Assembly: GCA_963920635.1 (NCBI GenBank)
Contig: OY987298.1
Span: 131,759,735 to 131,823,734 of the forward strand
Length of the DNA: 64,000 nucleotides
Reading direction: 5' to 3'
Source: Pseudeuparius sepicola
Lineage: Eukaryota > Arthropoda > Insecta > Coleoptera > Anthribidae
In this document: positions 46,128-58,549 of the stretch, in pieces
Layout: each line of letters opens with the position of its first letter
Numbering within the stretch: the stretch's first letter is position 1
Notes under the pieces: generated by a model
The model's database searches: none
The model's input: only the letters and a program-made list of their open reading frames with translations
What the model was told of the DNA's origin: nothing
Program-made: the position numbers and the translations under genes

Positions 46128-48220
46128 TTATAGTGGTGGTTCATCTTCGCTTATATCGGTACCAGAGGGTTGATCTTCTAAAGGATGATTAGTACTTCTG
46201 AGTGTCTCGTAAAAAGGCATGTCCGATTTTGAAACATACTCTGATGCCAGTTGCATAACATTCTTATACTTGACATCCTTCAGAGGTAGTGGTCCATTAT
46301 AACAAATCTCCTTTATATTAAGATTAATAGGTCGGTTTGGCTTTAGTAGGCTAAACTTAAGAAATGAGAGTGCACTTGTAGAGGTAGAACAGTGAATGTC
46401 ATCAGAAAACTTGGAATAAGAAAAAATCCGGTATGTTGTGGTAACAGCAAACTTATTTTTATGGGTATTTTTTGCCACAGGAAGTGAAAAGTTTTGTACA
46501 TGGCTCGAAAAATCAAAGATCATATTTTGGAAAACATCAAATTTTTTTGAAGCAGATTTTACCATGTTTTTGTATTCTTTTGGTAGATAAATTCTCTCAA
46601 CTACACGTTTTCTTTTTTCTATAATACCGAATGCCCTATCGCATGGCAAAAAACTAGGGCCCGGTTCTGGAAAACGATGGATGATTTTTTCAAATCTTCC
46701 TAATTTGCATATTGCCGCCAGGTAACGTATTATAGTATTATTTTTGTTTTGTGCGCAGCAGTTGTCCGAGAATAGATAAAGTATCTTTATTTCTGGGTCT
46801 AATACGTTTGTCAAATAGTCATGTAGGAAGCTTATTACCTCATTAGCCCCTTTTTTTGCTACAGTTTCATCACATCATATCTACATGTAAAAATGAGCTG
46901 TTTTGTTTTTGCCGGAATAAATGCAGAAATTAAACATCCATAACTGCCTCAAATAGAATGCATCTGTGGAAGGTACTTTTGATAAGGGTAAATTTTGCTG
47001 AAAATCAAAAGAAAGAACTTCAACTTCTTTTTTTTTTCTTCTGTTTCTTTTGTGTATTTTTTCATGTCGATGTAAAACCATTCAGATTTCCTTAAATGTA
47101 GCTCCTTCTCTGTCGTTAGTATTTTTTTTTCTTGACTGTCTAAAGTACTTTTTATTTTGTTTTCCAATAAGTCACATTTTTTGCATGTATCAGTCCTAGC
47201 TGTACCAAAAGAATAGTTGAAGTTTTCTAAAAATATATCGGAAGTAATAATCGTATGTAAGAAGCGGCTTAACTTTCTCACCTTTCTGAAGTCGTTCATC
47301 ACACTGGGCCTCGTACTTTTTCAGATAAAGTGAATGCATAATTTTAATATTTAATTCGGAAGATAAGTACATCTTGCTGCTTTTTGCACGACTATAATGC
47401 GATTCTCTTCGAGGAAATGATTGTATGTGGTCACGCACCTGACGAACTATATTTTCTGGAATGGTATTTCGTCTGTTACTATGTTTTCCTCGCATGTCTC
47501 TTGGAGGAGTTACATTCGAAGACAAGTGTGTACAAATGCGCTCTAATCTCCTCTTGCCAATACCATGTAGATAGCAAACCGCCATTTTGCAAGCAGTTAT
47601 CTCAACACTTGGCAACTTGATCTAAAACAAAACATAATAAGTTACATAGCTTTTGTGAAAGAGTACCACACATTGTATTTTGCTAGTGCAGAAAATAAAT
47701 TTCTACGAAAGGGTCTTAAACTTTAAAAAACTTGTATTTAAAACTATATTCGCGCTTTTTGGGATTTTCTGTACGTGGTCGAGATGTACGCTTTACGCTA
47801 GTTGTCACCAAACCAGTCAAATAGGAATCTTGCTTGACTTGGTTAGCTATTTCATTAAACTCTTTAAATATTCTTATTTTCTTCTGAGATTTTTGTAAAG
47901 CAAGCTTTCTTGCAACAACAATCACTGCCTTGTGATCTAGCTGGAATTAGCTGCCCTTTCGATCCTACGTATTCTTCTCATTTTGCCGGTTTTATTTTAT
48001 TAATGTTTCTTTTCCACTTCTGTGCTTGTTTTTTCTTTTTTCGTCCATTATTTCCTTCGCTTTGGGATACATGTGCAAGTGCCGCATGCCGTGCCCTCGC
48101 CATTTTCTGTAGAACTACTCGAAGTATCACCCTCAGACGTATTACATACGTATTCACTGCCGGAATCTTCAAAATGTCGGGCTCGGATTGCTCGTAATCC
48201 GAGCCCGACATTTTAAACAC
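46128..48220 (-). pseudogene. DUF7869-domain, transposase-like gene, broken
   Basis: The segments on the minus strand are a basic N-terminal region (about 48220-47978, rich in Lys/Arg, with K-W-K-R-N-I), a following stretch about 47970-47716, a core starting after an acceptor-like TTTTAG near 47623 (Y-S-R-A-K-S-S-K-M-Y-L), a C-x-K-C-D-L-L motif near 47190 and the characteristic S-D-N-C-C-A-Q-N-K-N-N then F-L-P-C-D-R-A-F-G (46814-46128). The S-D-N-C-x-x-Q-N-K-N and C-D-R-x-F-G motifs are the hallmark of DUF7869. Lesions: a one-base shift near 47235, another in an A run near 47030, and TAG plus TGA stops near 46875, just before the D-E-T-V-A-K-K-G segment. The role of the family is not established; a transposase or viral-like origin is inferred from copy number and TIRs. 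Confidence 0.7.
48171..48214. repeat. Perfect 19-bp-arm hairpin
   Basis: AAAATGTCGGGCTCGGATT and its exact inverse are separated by the 6-base loop GCTCGT. It lies at the very 5' end of the DUF7869-type gene, where its transcript could fold. Confidence 0.85.
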
Positions 48221-48469
48221 GTTGATTTAACGTACGCTTGATACCGATAACCAGGATGTACTGGCGCACTCGCACGATTGTCGCGTGGCTTGTAAAACAA
48301 AAACAAACCGCTTTGAAAAGACAAAGACAAACTTCATATTATACTTTTGGTGCAAGAAAGAGATAAGTCAATAGGACTTCACATTCTTGCACCGAACGTA
48401 ATTCGTGCGTGAATCACGTGAGTCATGTTAGAAATTTACGTGAGTGGCGTGCGTGACTCGGGCCGGATA

Positions 48470-48596
48470 AGACAGTAGCAGTAGCAGATCCGACCGAGGA
48501 GGGTTCAATAATGTCGTAATTAACGAATCCCTCGTTCCTCGCCACATTCTTTATAACATCAAGTTTCTCTGGAAAAAGTTGAATAACTACTCCCAT
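48470..48596 (-). pseudogene. Truncated EcKL 5' fragment
   Basis: It starts at ATG 48596 and encodes about 40 residues (P-E-K-L-D-V-I-K-N-V-A-R-N-E-G-F-V-N-Y-D-I) that align with the start of EcKL gene 4 through the I-V-E-P segment. The similarity ends abruptly at about 48470. No catalytic region or second exon is found downstream. The DUF7869 element begins 75 bp further on, so the break may be linked with its arrival or with a deletion. It is a sixth member of the minus-strand EcKL array, now dead. Confidence 0.8.
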
Positions 48597-48660
48597 TTTT
48601 ACTTCAAAATAAGTCAAATTTCAACTTATGTCTCAACATTACCAATTATTGATATAGGTA

Positions 48661-49583
48661 CAGCGTGTCCCGCTCTGATGCCCGGAAGAGGGAAAAGTTT
48701 TTTATTCGTGGGTTTACGACAAAAAGTCACTCTTTATAAAAACTCCTGCTTGTTCCAAAACGCCCAAAACTGTTAAAATATTTTTCATTTTTTATACAGG
48801 GTGTTCAGTATTTCGAAAAATTTAGAAAAAATTTGTTAGTCGCCAAGGGACCGTTGTTTTTGACAATATTGAAAAATATTATCAAGGATGTCATTCAGAA
48901 TCCACAGGGGCTTACAAATTTGAGGTTTCAGCAATTTTTGTTAATTTTTTAACAAGGCTGGCAGGTAATTTGTTTGTGCCGCTTCATTTGATATTTGCAG
49001 AATTTATACAATAATCAATTTCTTCAATGCTATTACGTCAATTTATTGCTGACAATATGGAAAATTTACTTAAGCAAGCAATAATGTTATTAAAATTTAC
49101 AAAAATAAATTTCTCTCAAATTTATTACCTCCATACCTCCAACTTCTGCACAAATTTCAACTCTTCTAATAAATTATCTGTAAACATTTTGTATTTCGTG
49201 TAGAGGAATATTTGCAATTGTATCCCTTATTCGGGTTTTTAAAGTGTCCACATTATTATCAAGGTTCAGCATACTTTTTGTTTCAGGCCTTGTTAAAAAA
49301 AATTCAACATAAATTACTGAAACCTCAAATTTGTAACTCCCTGTGGATTCTAAATGACATCCTTGATAATATTTTTCGATATTGTCAAAAACAACGGTCC
49401 TTTACTCTTGACGAATAACAAATTCTTTTTTCGAAATACTGAACACCCTGTAGAAAAAATCTAAAATATTTTAACAGTTTTGGGCGTTTTGGAACAAGCA
49501 GGAGTTTTTATAAACAGTGGCTTTTTGTCAACCCAAGAATAAAAAACGTTTCCCTCTTCGGGACATCAGAGTGGGACACGCTG
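48661..49583. mobile_element. Foldback MITE CAGCGTGTCCC with an inner CAGGGTGTTCAG end
   Basis: Tips CAGCGTGTCCCGCTCTGATG and inverse, with TA on both sides. The arms match for about 300 bp. An internal pair CAGGGTGTTCAG at 48797 and inverse at 49450 lies symmetrically in both arms, each next to TA, which suggests an element fused into the arms in the past. Confidence 0.85.
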
Positions 49584-51900
49584 TATATTACGCGATGCAC
49601 AGTCAGCAAGTGTCTTAATTTGTAGCAAAGAAAAATCCACAGAGACTATTTGGATATTTTCGAGATCGGTGACAAGGGCACTTAGTAAAGATCATATTAT
49701 GCGATAATTACAGTAAGTCACAAAAGCATGATCAATTAAATGAACTTAATTTTTCTGCTGATTGTCAGTTATAATTAAAGTGAGAGGGAAAAAATGCAGG
49801 CGGTTGCCCACTTTCACTTAACGTTTACAATATAACAAACGTAACTGCGTATAATAAGTTGCCGTTAAATTTTCCTAATTATAATAATTATTGGCCTAAT
49901 CTAATCTTGAAGTTCTGAGATTTCCTGTGACTGTGGCAATTTGTACTGCAATCTAGTAAAATTTTTCTCAGCCCAGGCAAGGTAGGCAGGTTCATCAACC
50001 ACTTTCAGGAATATTAAGTTTGCTGTCAATCGGTGGAAAAAATGTCAGCAAGATGCACTATATGTTATCTCACAGGCGCCAATCCATATGTGTATTGGTA
50101 ATAGATAGTGTAGATATTTGCTAGGCATAAAAAATATAAAATAAAAATCTTATACTATCATTACAAAGGGCATATTATTTCCCTGCACTCACTATTTAAA
50201 ACGTGATTATGGACACAGTATAGTTTCTTACGTCGGTTCATGACACAGCTTTTGAATAGCAAGGACAGATGTTCTGATTAGATTAACCGAATTTTTAAAA
50301 ATTTACGTGCGCTAACCTGACACGAAAAATTCGAGCGTCAATAATATTAGCTTAGTGTGCCAAGTTTAAACTGAGGTTTTCGAGTATCAGGTTATAGCAT
50401 GCGCGGAATGTAATTTGGCTATATCAAAAGTTGCATGGCTGGATGATGATGATGATGATGTAGGATTATATAGTATAGTATAGTAAATATATAGGATTCC
50501 TGGCAATAATTTTACAATCTTGGACCTTCCGTCTATAAAATCCAGATCAAGATTTCACGCAGACTCGAAAATTCGAACTACTTATTATAGATAGCCAGTT
50601 AGTTCACAATCTCAAACAAATTGAGAAACATTTAAATTAACAGGTGGATATATACATCTACTGGAAAATAACTGAAGTGGTCATAGAGAATAACTTGAAT
50701 CATTGACAAAAATCCGTGGTGTCACTTTCTCACAGATGCAAGCTATTTTTATCTGGACTGACTACTTTTGGCGAGTAGTAGGTACATTCCCCATATAGCA
50801 GATTAGATTAGAAAGAGGTCATCGGTATATACCAAGGATATTTACTACACCTTATTTTCGGATATGGTCTTACGAAAACTACAAATTTACCCGGGGCAGA
50901 TTTGCGCAAAGGAACGGGCAAAGGTGTGAGGTAAAACATATATTTTGTAAATGCACCGTTTGTGGCATAATGACTTGGGTGCATAAATTCTCTTTCATTT
51001 AGAATTTGTAGCTAATTGGGATTAATAAAATACGTTCGGTATTAAGCATGCAGTGAAAGCACGATTTATTTGGAGAAAAAGCAAACGTTATACATAATAT
51101 GAAACAGTTGTCAAGAAGGTTACGAGAATTTAGTTTTTCTTTTTGGGCTCCTGTTATTAGTTGTTGGATCCATTAAAATTAAATTAAAAATATTGTTTCT
51201 ATACTAAGTTCCTAAAAGAGTAGGTAAGTCATAATCGCTGTCAGATGGTTTCCAACAGATTTGATTAAAATCTTCTCATCATCACAGAATAAATAGCTTC
51301 ACAACTATTTATTCTGTGTCATCATTCTTGAGCACAAAACGCAATAACATCAAGCCAAAAGAAGTATCCTCGAAAACAGAAGTAGGTATTTATAGCCAAA
51401 ATTGTAGTAGGTAATTGGGATAATACGATTAAATTTTAAAAATTGATTTGTCTCTGGTGCTTTTTCTCCAACCGCCGCATTAACTAACCATGCCAGAACC
51501 GTCAGTGCTTATTTTGTGACCGATTGGCAAATCGTTAAGGGTGGGTCTTCAGGGACGGTTTGCAGTTTGGACAACCAGTTCAAAATTGATCACAGACTAC
51601 ATAATGTAAAAGTGGTAAGTAAGGAAGAACAGAGAAATTTTAACACGACTGATAGACATAACATGTTTTCTTGGAGAACGTGAACTTAGTTTCGGAGGGC
51701 ATGATAAAGGAAAATAATCTACAAATCGTGGAACGATTTCATTGAACTGTTAAAAAAATACGACGAAACGTTAAAAATGCACTTGAAAGTTTCAACTGTT
51801 TTTCGAGGTACTTATAACCGGATTCAAAACTAGGTATTTAATAAAGTGCATAGCTAACGACGTATTGTTTACTATTAAACAATACCTAAATAAAAAAATG
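49584..51900. other. Gene desert with a GAT microsatellite
   Basis: No coding signal seen. (GAT)6 at 50442-50460 is followed by short TATAG repeats. I recognise no bounded element. Confidence 0.45.
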
Positions 51901-51917
51901 CATCTTTTATAACCATT

Positions 51918-52291
51918 GTGCTAGATGAGACCGTCGATTACATCTGGATATTTTCGATAACATTACCGAACAACTGCGAGTCAGATTTCAAAATTTTAAT
52001 GAACAGAAATTTGTTGAACCGTTTAATTTTAAAAATTAAAATAACTCGCTTTTTCAAGGGGGATCTTTTGATTCACTCTATTATAAAATTCTTATTGCCA
52101 AGTGATAAAGTTATATGCACTATATAGTGTTAACAATTCCGGCAACAAGTGCATCAGCTGAACGTAGTTCTTCAACTTTTTTTAGAAATTCGACTGGTGA
52201 AGAAATACTTTCTACCCTGGCAGTGTTATCTACTGAAAAGCAGTGTATTCAAGAACTATGTCAAAATCGGAAGTTTTACAAACACAAATAG
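51918..52291 (+). pseudogene. hAT transposase relic, C-terminal dimerisation part
   Basis: The translation from 52127 reads L-T-I-P-A-T-S-A-S-A-E-R-S-S-S-T-F, then E-E-I-L-S-T-L-A-V-L-S, ending at a stop at 52291. This is the 'IP.sSa.aERsFS.l' and 'rL..LalLS' signature of hAT transposases of the ZMYM1/P52rIPK type. About nine residues usually found between these motifs are missing. The frame 51918-52127 upstream may be part of it after a frameshift. Confidence 0.65.
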
Positions 52292-52859
52292 GCAATATCA
52301 ATTATAAAAAAATGACGACGGCGTCACTATATTGAATTTGTTCCGACCTTCGCGCTTCGCGTGCTTTATAATAATCTACAAATTATTGACAGAGGGCTAA
52401 TTAAAGATGTACAAGACATGATATAGCTGAATATACCTACAAAATATCTTGCTTAAATATCTTGCCTTCCTACATTCTAGAATCCTGCGGCTAATCTAAC
52501 ACACTTTGTATTATCGTTTACGCCTTGTTTCTCGCGTTTTCCGCGGCGAAAACCCGACGAAAGTCCCTAACGGGTTGCAACACGTCCGTCGGCGACGTCG
52601 GCGTTCGTACAAAATAAAGCATTCACGGTTGTAGCGCGGTTAATAATTAATGCGGTGGTTGGAGAAAAAAACACCTTTTCTTTTAACGTTTGTAGACAGT
52701 TTGTACAGATTGAAGCAACTATACATGTGTTCAGGATGAGACTGAGGTATAATCTTTTCATTATTGTAAACAGCTAAATAAATGTCTCCAAATTATGTTC
52801 AATACAATTCACTTATATTTTCCTTAAATATTGTATATAACAACCCGAAGGTTTCCAAT
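52292..52859. other. Stretch after the hAT relic, nothing recognised
   Basis: A GC-richer patch at 52520-52640 contains CG-rich words ('gtccgtcggcgacgtcggcg'). The antisense 64-codon frame at 52567-52761 has no family resemblance. Confidence 0.35.
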
Positions 52860-53380
52860 TAAATTGTGGTACCTAAATACGCAGTCCCCAATGTACGCAC
52901 CATATGGGATATATTTTATATTTTAATTTATCAGAAATTTTTATTCTTGATTAAACTTTGTGCATTCCTGCAAACCCAAAACGCAGTTTTCGATCATTTG
53001 AATATATAATTTCGTAGACGGGGGAGGTTCAAAAAAGAAAATGGCTTAATAGTAAAATTCCCTTATTTTTAATTTGAGAGAAAACATGTATCATGAAAGG
53101 TTGTTTATAATTAAAAAGCCTACCTATGCCCAACCATGTAGTTTCAAGTTTCTATTCCATAAAATACCTTTTCGGCATTGTTTATGATTTAGGTACGGCG
53201 TACCGAAAATACCTAAAGCCAGTTTATTTAATATGCCAGTTCCGTGTCAGAGGATTTATCATTATTTGTAAACGTGAGTATAAATAAAAATTTACTTGTT
53301 TGAAGAGAAGTTATGGATCCTGCCAAATAAAAACGAAAAAATACTAATTTTTTGGTGCAAACTTTCTGCCGGTCACTGTA
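52860..53380. mobile_element. Degraded relative of the CAGTGACCGGCAGAAAG MITE
   Basis: The right tip CTTTCTGCCGGTCACTG followed by TA (53381) matches the element in EcKL gene 2's intron. The left arm retains 'tcagaaatttttattcttgat' near 52930. The intact left tip is lost. Confidence 0.6.
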
Positions 53381-54902
53381 TATCTCTGTTTTTTTTTATT
53401 TTTATTGGAAGTCTACTTTATAAACTCGGACGGAATAAATAATCAATATAAAAAAAAGTAAACTAAATTGGCGACCAACTCGGGTGAGCCTTTATGTTAT
53501 AAAGTACCCATTCTGATATTTGTAGGAAGTATGGTACAAACCTTATTTATTCTAAATATTAAAATATATTTTAAATTATGAATTATTTAGTAAATATAAG
53601 AAATTGTTTTACATACACATAATTTTCACTTAAAGCTCCAAAATATGCACCTACTTTTATTTTATCCCAACAGATGAGAGCGGTTGTAGTAAAATTATTG
53701 AACAAATAAAATAATAGGTATAGGTATCTACGACACAGAAAAAGGAAACTGTTGTTTATCATGTACTTACTATACAAAGACTGAACTGATGTTTTACAAA
53801 TTATTTAGATTTAATGTTTATGTATATCTGCCAGAGGCTCTAGCCTCTGGGATAGATGGAGTTGTGTCAAACATAAACTGTTTACGTAAAACTGAAAATA
53901 TTCAAAATAATCAAATATGATATTTTGTGTATTTAAAGATTAAAAAAAGGAATCTAACAATTGCACAAATTAATGTAATATCGTTGACTGACATATTTAC
54001 AAGACTTCTCACGGCTATGGCTTCATGTCCTGAAGAACAGATAGCGCTGATACCTAACAATGTGTTTTGTACTGTATTTTGTGTCCGGAAAGCGCATGGT
54101 GAGCCAAAAAAGTGTCATACTTGACAACCGTGAGCAGTCTTTATTAATACGTCAGTCAACGCTAATATACTTACTCCAAGCAAAACCTTTGCAATGAAAC
54201 AAGAAAGTTTGGTTGTTAAGAACACGTCGATAGGGAGTCTCCGATGACACAACTCCACAGTTCTGCGTTCACTTAAATTTTACACAACTAAACACGGTTG
54301 GTATCCTAAAGTGACAGCTAAAAGCTAAAATACAAAACGGCTCCAACCATCACTGTTGTCCATCGAGCCTCAGCTAACTTTATCTTTTTTTACAGTTATT
54401 TCACAACATAATTTCTTGTAGATTTTAAACGAAAACAGTTAAGAAAATTTTCTTTTACAAAAGTTATTTATAAAAATACATGCTTAGCAAATATGGAAAA
54501 ATGGATATGTTTCTGGGACAAATATAAGTGATGACGTCATCACTCCTACTTTTAAAATTATCAAAAATAATTTTTCGCGCAAAATGGACTTGATGTGGTC
54601 CCATCTGAGACCCACGCTTCAATTGTTTTCGTTTTTCTGTCACTTCCAACAGTCCTGAGGCGAAAACTCTGGGACACCCGGTATTTCCTATATAATAGGT
54701 GCAACCCCTCATCTTTAAAAAATGTGAATTATGACTATAACTAATTTCCCACATTTAAAATGTAAGCATAGGAAATCATAATAATAGGCATGACATGTTT
54801 TTATAAAAAAATACAGGGTGAGTCACACTAAAGGCAGAGCCGAAAACACAAGGTACATGTGCTTAATAAACATTATCTCAAAAACGCTTGGTTCTCCATA
54901 TA

Positions 54903-55413
54903 CAGCGTGTTGAAATTTTTCCAAAAATAATATATTTTTTTAATTAATTTCGAGCTCATTTAGGAATTCCAACCAAATTTGGTACACATTATGTATTGGA
55001 GGGTTGCCATTGTGTGCAATTATTTGACCCCGTTCAGATGACCAGCGGCGTAGATACAAATAGTTACTGTAAATAATTTGTAAAAAAAAATTAGTACGGT
55101 TCTGTGAAAACACAAAACTTTTAACTTCTTTGGATAGCCCATTCAATTTTGAACAAAAAGCGCCTCTTGGTATTTTTTTATATCTGGTACAGTTTCTTCG
55201 TAATTTCGGATTTTTTAAACTAGTGCCAAGGCGATTATGCTTGAATTTAAAATAAAATTATTTGTATCTACGCCGCTGGTCAACTGAACAGGGCCAAATT
55301 ATTGCAAAAAATGACAACCCATAATATGTACCAAACTTGGTTGGAATTCCTAAACGGGCTCGAAAGAAATTAAAAAAATTATATGTTATTTTTCGAAAAG
55401 TTTCAACACGCTG
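54903..55413. mobile_element. Foldback MITE CAGCGTGTTGAAA
   Basis: Tips CAGCGTGTTGAAATTTTTCC and near inverse lie within TATA/TATAT flanks. The arms match for about 170 bp ('tagatacaaatagtta' pairs with 'atttgtatcta'). The inverted match continues about 15 bp outside (GCTTGGTTCTCCATA), so the element may be longer or nested in a palindrome. Confidence 0.8.
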
Positions 55414-55690
55414 TATATGGAGAACCAAGCCATTGCCATTGTTTATCTTGAATATAACAAGGTCGGCGCTGTTGGCGCCATTTTCCTCAATTAGTATAAC
55501 ATTAAATTTGGGGTTTTACGGGTAAGACATTATAGTCGCTAGAGAGAATTTACATCTCTCGTGTTTTTTAGGGGTTTTTGTACGTGCAATACATAAAAAT
55601 TATGCTATATAAATATAGTTTAGAGCGGTCATTATAAGACAATTATTGTGTGTAATTATAGGTCACTGAAATCAAATAACGAGTAAGTTT

Positions 55691-57215
55691 TTAAATGTAT
55701 TTTCTTTCTACCATAAAGAACACAATATCCCTCATCCTCTCATTGAACAAGTTAATATTTTTTAAAACGTTTGTCCCGAACACTTCCCTTGGGGTTGCAT
55801 TCGGATCATGGAAATCCTCTAAAGTCCTCGCTTCATCAGGTTCGTGCACCAGTATCCTCATTAGTGTGATTGCCATATATAATCCAAACCTTGAATACTT
55901 TTTCCAGTGTTTCTCCAATAAACTATATGGCAAAAGTTTATCTACGTCACAGCCAAAAGCTTTAAGATTTTCGGATAGCGCATCGTGGTATATTTTTAGG
56001 TAATTGTCTATGTTCTTTGATAAATCTTTTCCTGATACAGAACAGCAAAGGAAATAGGCAAGGTCTCGTGTCGGGGATGCTTTGCGGGAGAGCTGCCAGT
56101 CAATTAGACACACCTTGGTTGGTTTGCGTTGGTTGTCTGGGTCCTGAAGTATAACAAGCGAACGTTAAGTCAGAAATATTGTAAAAAGTAAATTATCCAA
56201 ATACTTCAAACTAGAGAATATGTTGCCTAAAACCTAAAGCAAATACCTATAGTCAGTATATCATTGTTGAATCTAACGGTAACATTTTTATATGCATTAT
56301 TAAGACCAAAGAATATATGTGTATTGTGTTTTTTTATTTGAGCATAAGTTTTTGGATAAGAGTTCTTGTTGAAGTTACAAAAATGCTTTTGTATTTTATA
56401 CCTCCACCTACCTCGTATTTAAATAACATATTATTGCACCAGCAATCCCCATGTGTGACAACGAGATCATCTTCTGACGACACACTGATCTCATTTACCA
56501 AAAAATCACTAAGACCATCTTTAAACCTTCTAAGTCTCTTTCTTTCTTCTTCAAATTCAGTCAATGTCTTATCTGCAGAATCAAATGCGTGATGGATAAA
56601 TGGAAACATTTTCTTCACGGTTTCTTCCTTATCCGGAATCCAAATATTACCCATGGATGCCGTCAAAGATTCAAACTGTTTTGAATCCAAGTCATTCATC
56701 GCCAAAGAGATTGCGTGGAATTTACCGTATTCCTTCAGTACCAAGGAAATGTGTTCTTCGTTCATTGGGAATTTTCGATTCCACATACTGAAGTTCTTGC
56801 TTTTTACGTTTTCAAATATAACGATTTCCTTCGAAAACGTAAGATCGGATGCATACTTTCTGGCCAGAGTGTCAAATTTATTTGGAATGTTGTGTCTCTT
56901 CTGAAACTCTAACAGAGCCGGCAAAACAGTGTCGTACAAATAAATTTCTCTTGCAAAACCAGTTGTAATAAAGGGAACGAGCGTCCTTATATTCTCATCG
57001 TCTGAAGCAACTTTTAAAACTATATGTAGGGACTTGCTGTTATTCTTCTCTTCAATTGTCACAAAGTAGATATGGCTGAGGTAGTTTTCTCCTTTGACAG
57101 ATCCATTGGAAAGTTCTATCTCATATGTGACAAATCCCTCTTTTTTCGCTACATTTTCAACTAATTCTAGGTGTTCCGGTTTCAGCTCAATATCGGTACT
57201 CATGGTTGATGGCAT
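55691..57215 (-). CDS. EcKL gene 5 (CHK/ecdysteroid kinase-like), two exons
   Basis: The exons are 56412-57215 and 55691-56143 with a 268-bp intron (TACGAG|GTAGGT, CTTCAG|GAC), phase 0, 418 aa. Landmarks: N-G-S-V-K-G-E-N-Y-L-S in the nucleotide-binding segment, L-H-I-V-L-K-V-A, HGDCWCNN at the exon 1 end, L-I-D-W-Q-L-S-R-K-A in exon 2 and a C-terminus ending M-V-E-R-K-Y-I. The ATG at 57215 directly follows an AG after a T-rich stretch, so a 5' UTR intron may end there; the alternative ATG at 57203 would align better with genes 1 and 4 and give 414 aa. It is closest to gene 4 by motif wording. No lesions are seen. Confidence 0.93.
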
Positions 57216-58549
57216 CTAAAATTGCAAAGATTTTAATTAATATTATATTATTATATTTAATAAAACTACATACTCTTTGTTAGATCTACATTGTAATTTA
57301 TTATTGCTAATTAAAAAAAATACTAAAGTTGCAGCACACTTACAGATTAGGGAGTTATTTAATAAAATATCGCCTCCTCAACTTAGACGACAGAGTGAGA
57401 AGTAGAAAATATTTTGATGTATAATAATTATTATACGCAATATACTAGACTATCAAAAGTAAAGATAATCATCTATACATATAAGATTAGGGCACCTTGA
57501 TAAGCACCATACGTATGCGTATTTCAGTTAATTTAGATAATAACTAAAACCGCTGCTAATGTAATAAATATTTCCACGTCATTATTTTTAAATCCATTAC
57601 GAATTTAATAGTAAATTCCAATATTACACACAAATCCTACAATAATAATAATTATCCACATATTTTCACTTTTTAGAATTTCATCATATTCCTTGACCCA
57701 ATTGACCCTATTTTAAATACAAGTCTTTGCACACCCTTATGTACCTACTAATAATTCCGTTGGCTAAAAACTATTGTATTGTGAAAACTAAATGTTATAT
57801 TTTCATGCCCCATTTCAATCCCTGCTTGTAGAGCGATTTTCCCCAAAAGCAATCTGAATCCTAAGGCAGCCAGGATTACGTAAGCCAAGTCGACATATTA
57901 AGGGCTGTCGTGAGAACGCACATAGACACCAATTTTTTTACTAAAGCTTTGGTTTTCGTCGATTTTAAAGCTATTTAGCGACTTCCACTCACGTGCTGAT
58001 GTAAAATAAGTTTAGGTGTAAAAGACAAAAATATTTCGTGTTGGATTATGATTTTTTGGAGATTATTTCGACTAAAACCGAGAAATGGCTCAAGTCAAAA
58101 TATAGGTAGGTGCAATAAATTTTCTGGGTAAGAGCAAACTAATCTAGTTTCAAGGATATGAACCACAATCTTAATTTCTGGACTAATTTGATTTTTTCCC
58201 AATTTTTACGGATGTAGGTAGGTATTAAGTTTTAGGACACTTAAAGGTAGAGCCAGTGATTCTAGTATTGTAATCACTGTTAGAACTCTCCGAAAATGGT
58301 CACTTGGGTACCTAGATCTTTTCATTACGTACAAAAAAAACGTAAAATAGTATCTATGTATCTAGAAGCATCATAAAAATACTAAAAAAAGTAGGATGAT
58401 TAGTTGGAAAATTGAGAATCTGATATACTTACTGAACCGAAACAAGCCTCTTAAAGTTTGTTTAATAGCTCCTAATGAACATATTTTGACCGTTTTCTAA
58501 CCTACTCAAAAACTTGGCAGTTGATTTTCTAGTTTCGCTGTTCTATGTA
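57216..58549. other. Upstream region of EcKL gene 5, no gene
   Basis: No exon seen. The phrase at 57414-57470 ('gatgtataataattattatacgcaatat...') returns almost unchanged at 59422-59472. Confidence 0.4.

Larger units (their letters stand above)
45887..48395 (-). mobile_element. TIR-bounded element carrying a DUF7869-type gene
   Basis: TCGGTGCAA starts it at 45887, and the inverse TTGCACCGA ends it at 48395. Just inside, GGATAAGTCAA-type motifs recur (45898, 46080, 48361). Between the ends lies one minus-strand gene of the DUF7869 type, common in insect genomes and often multicopy. No clean target duplication was found, so the boundaries are provisional. Confidence 0.5.

Noticed and set aside
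47978..48220. Plus-strand frames at 47910-48216
   Set aside because: They overlap the minus-strand DUF7869 N-terminal region and the hairpin; no independent protein signal is seen.
52567..52761. 64-codon minus-strand frame with a hydrophobic start
   Set aside because: Single short frame without homologous features, promoter or partner exon.
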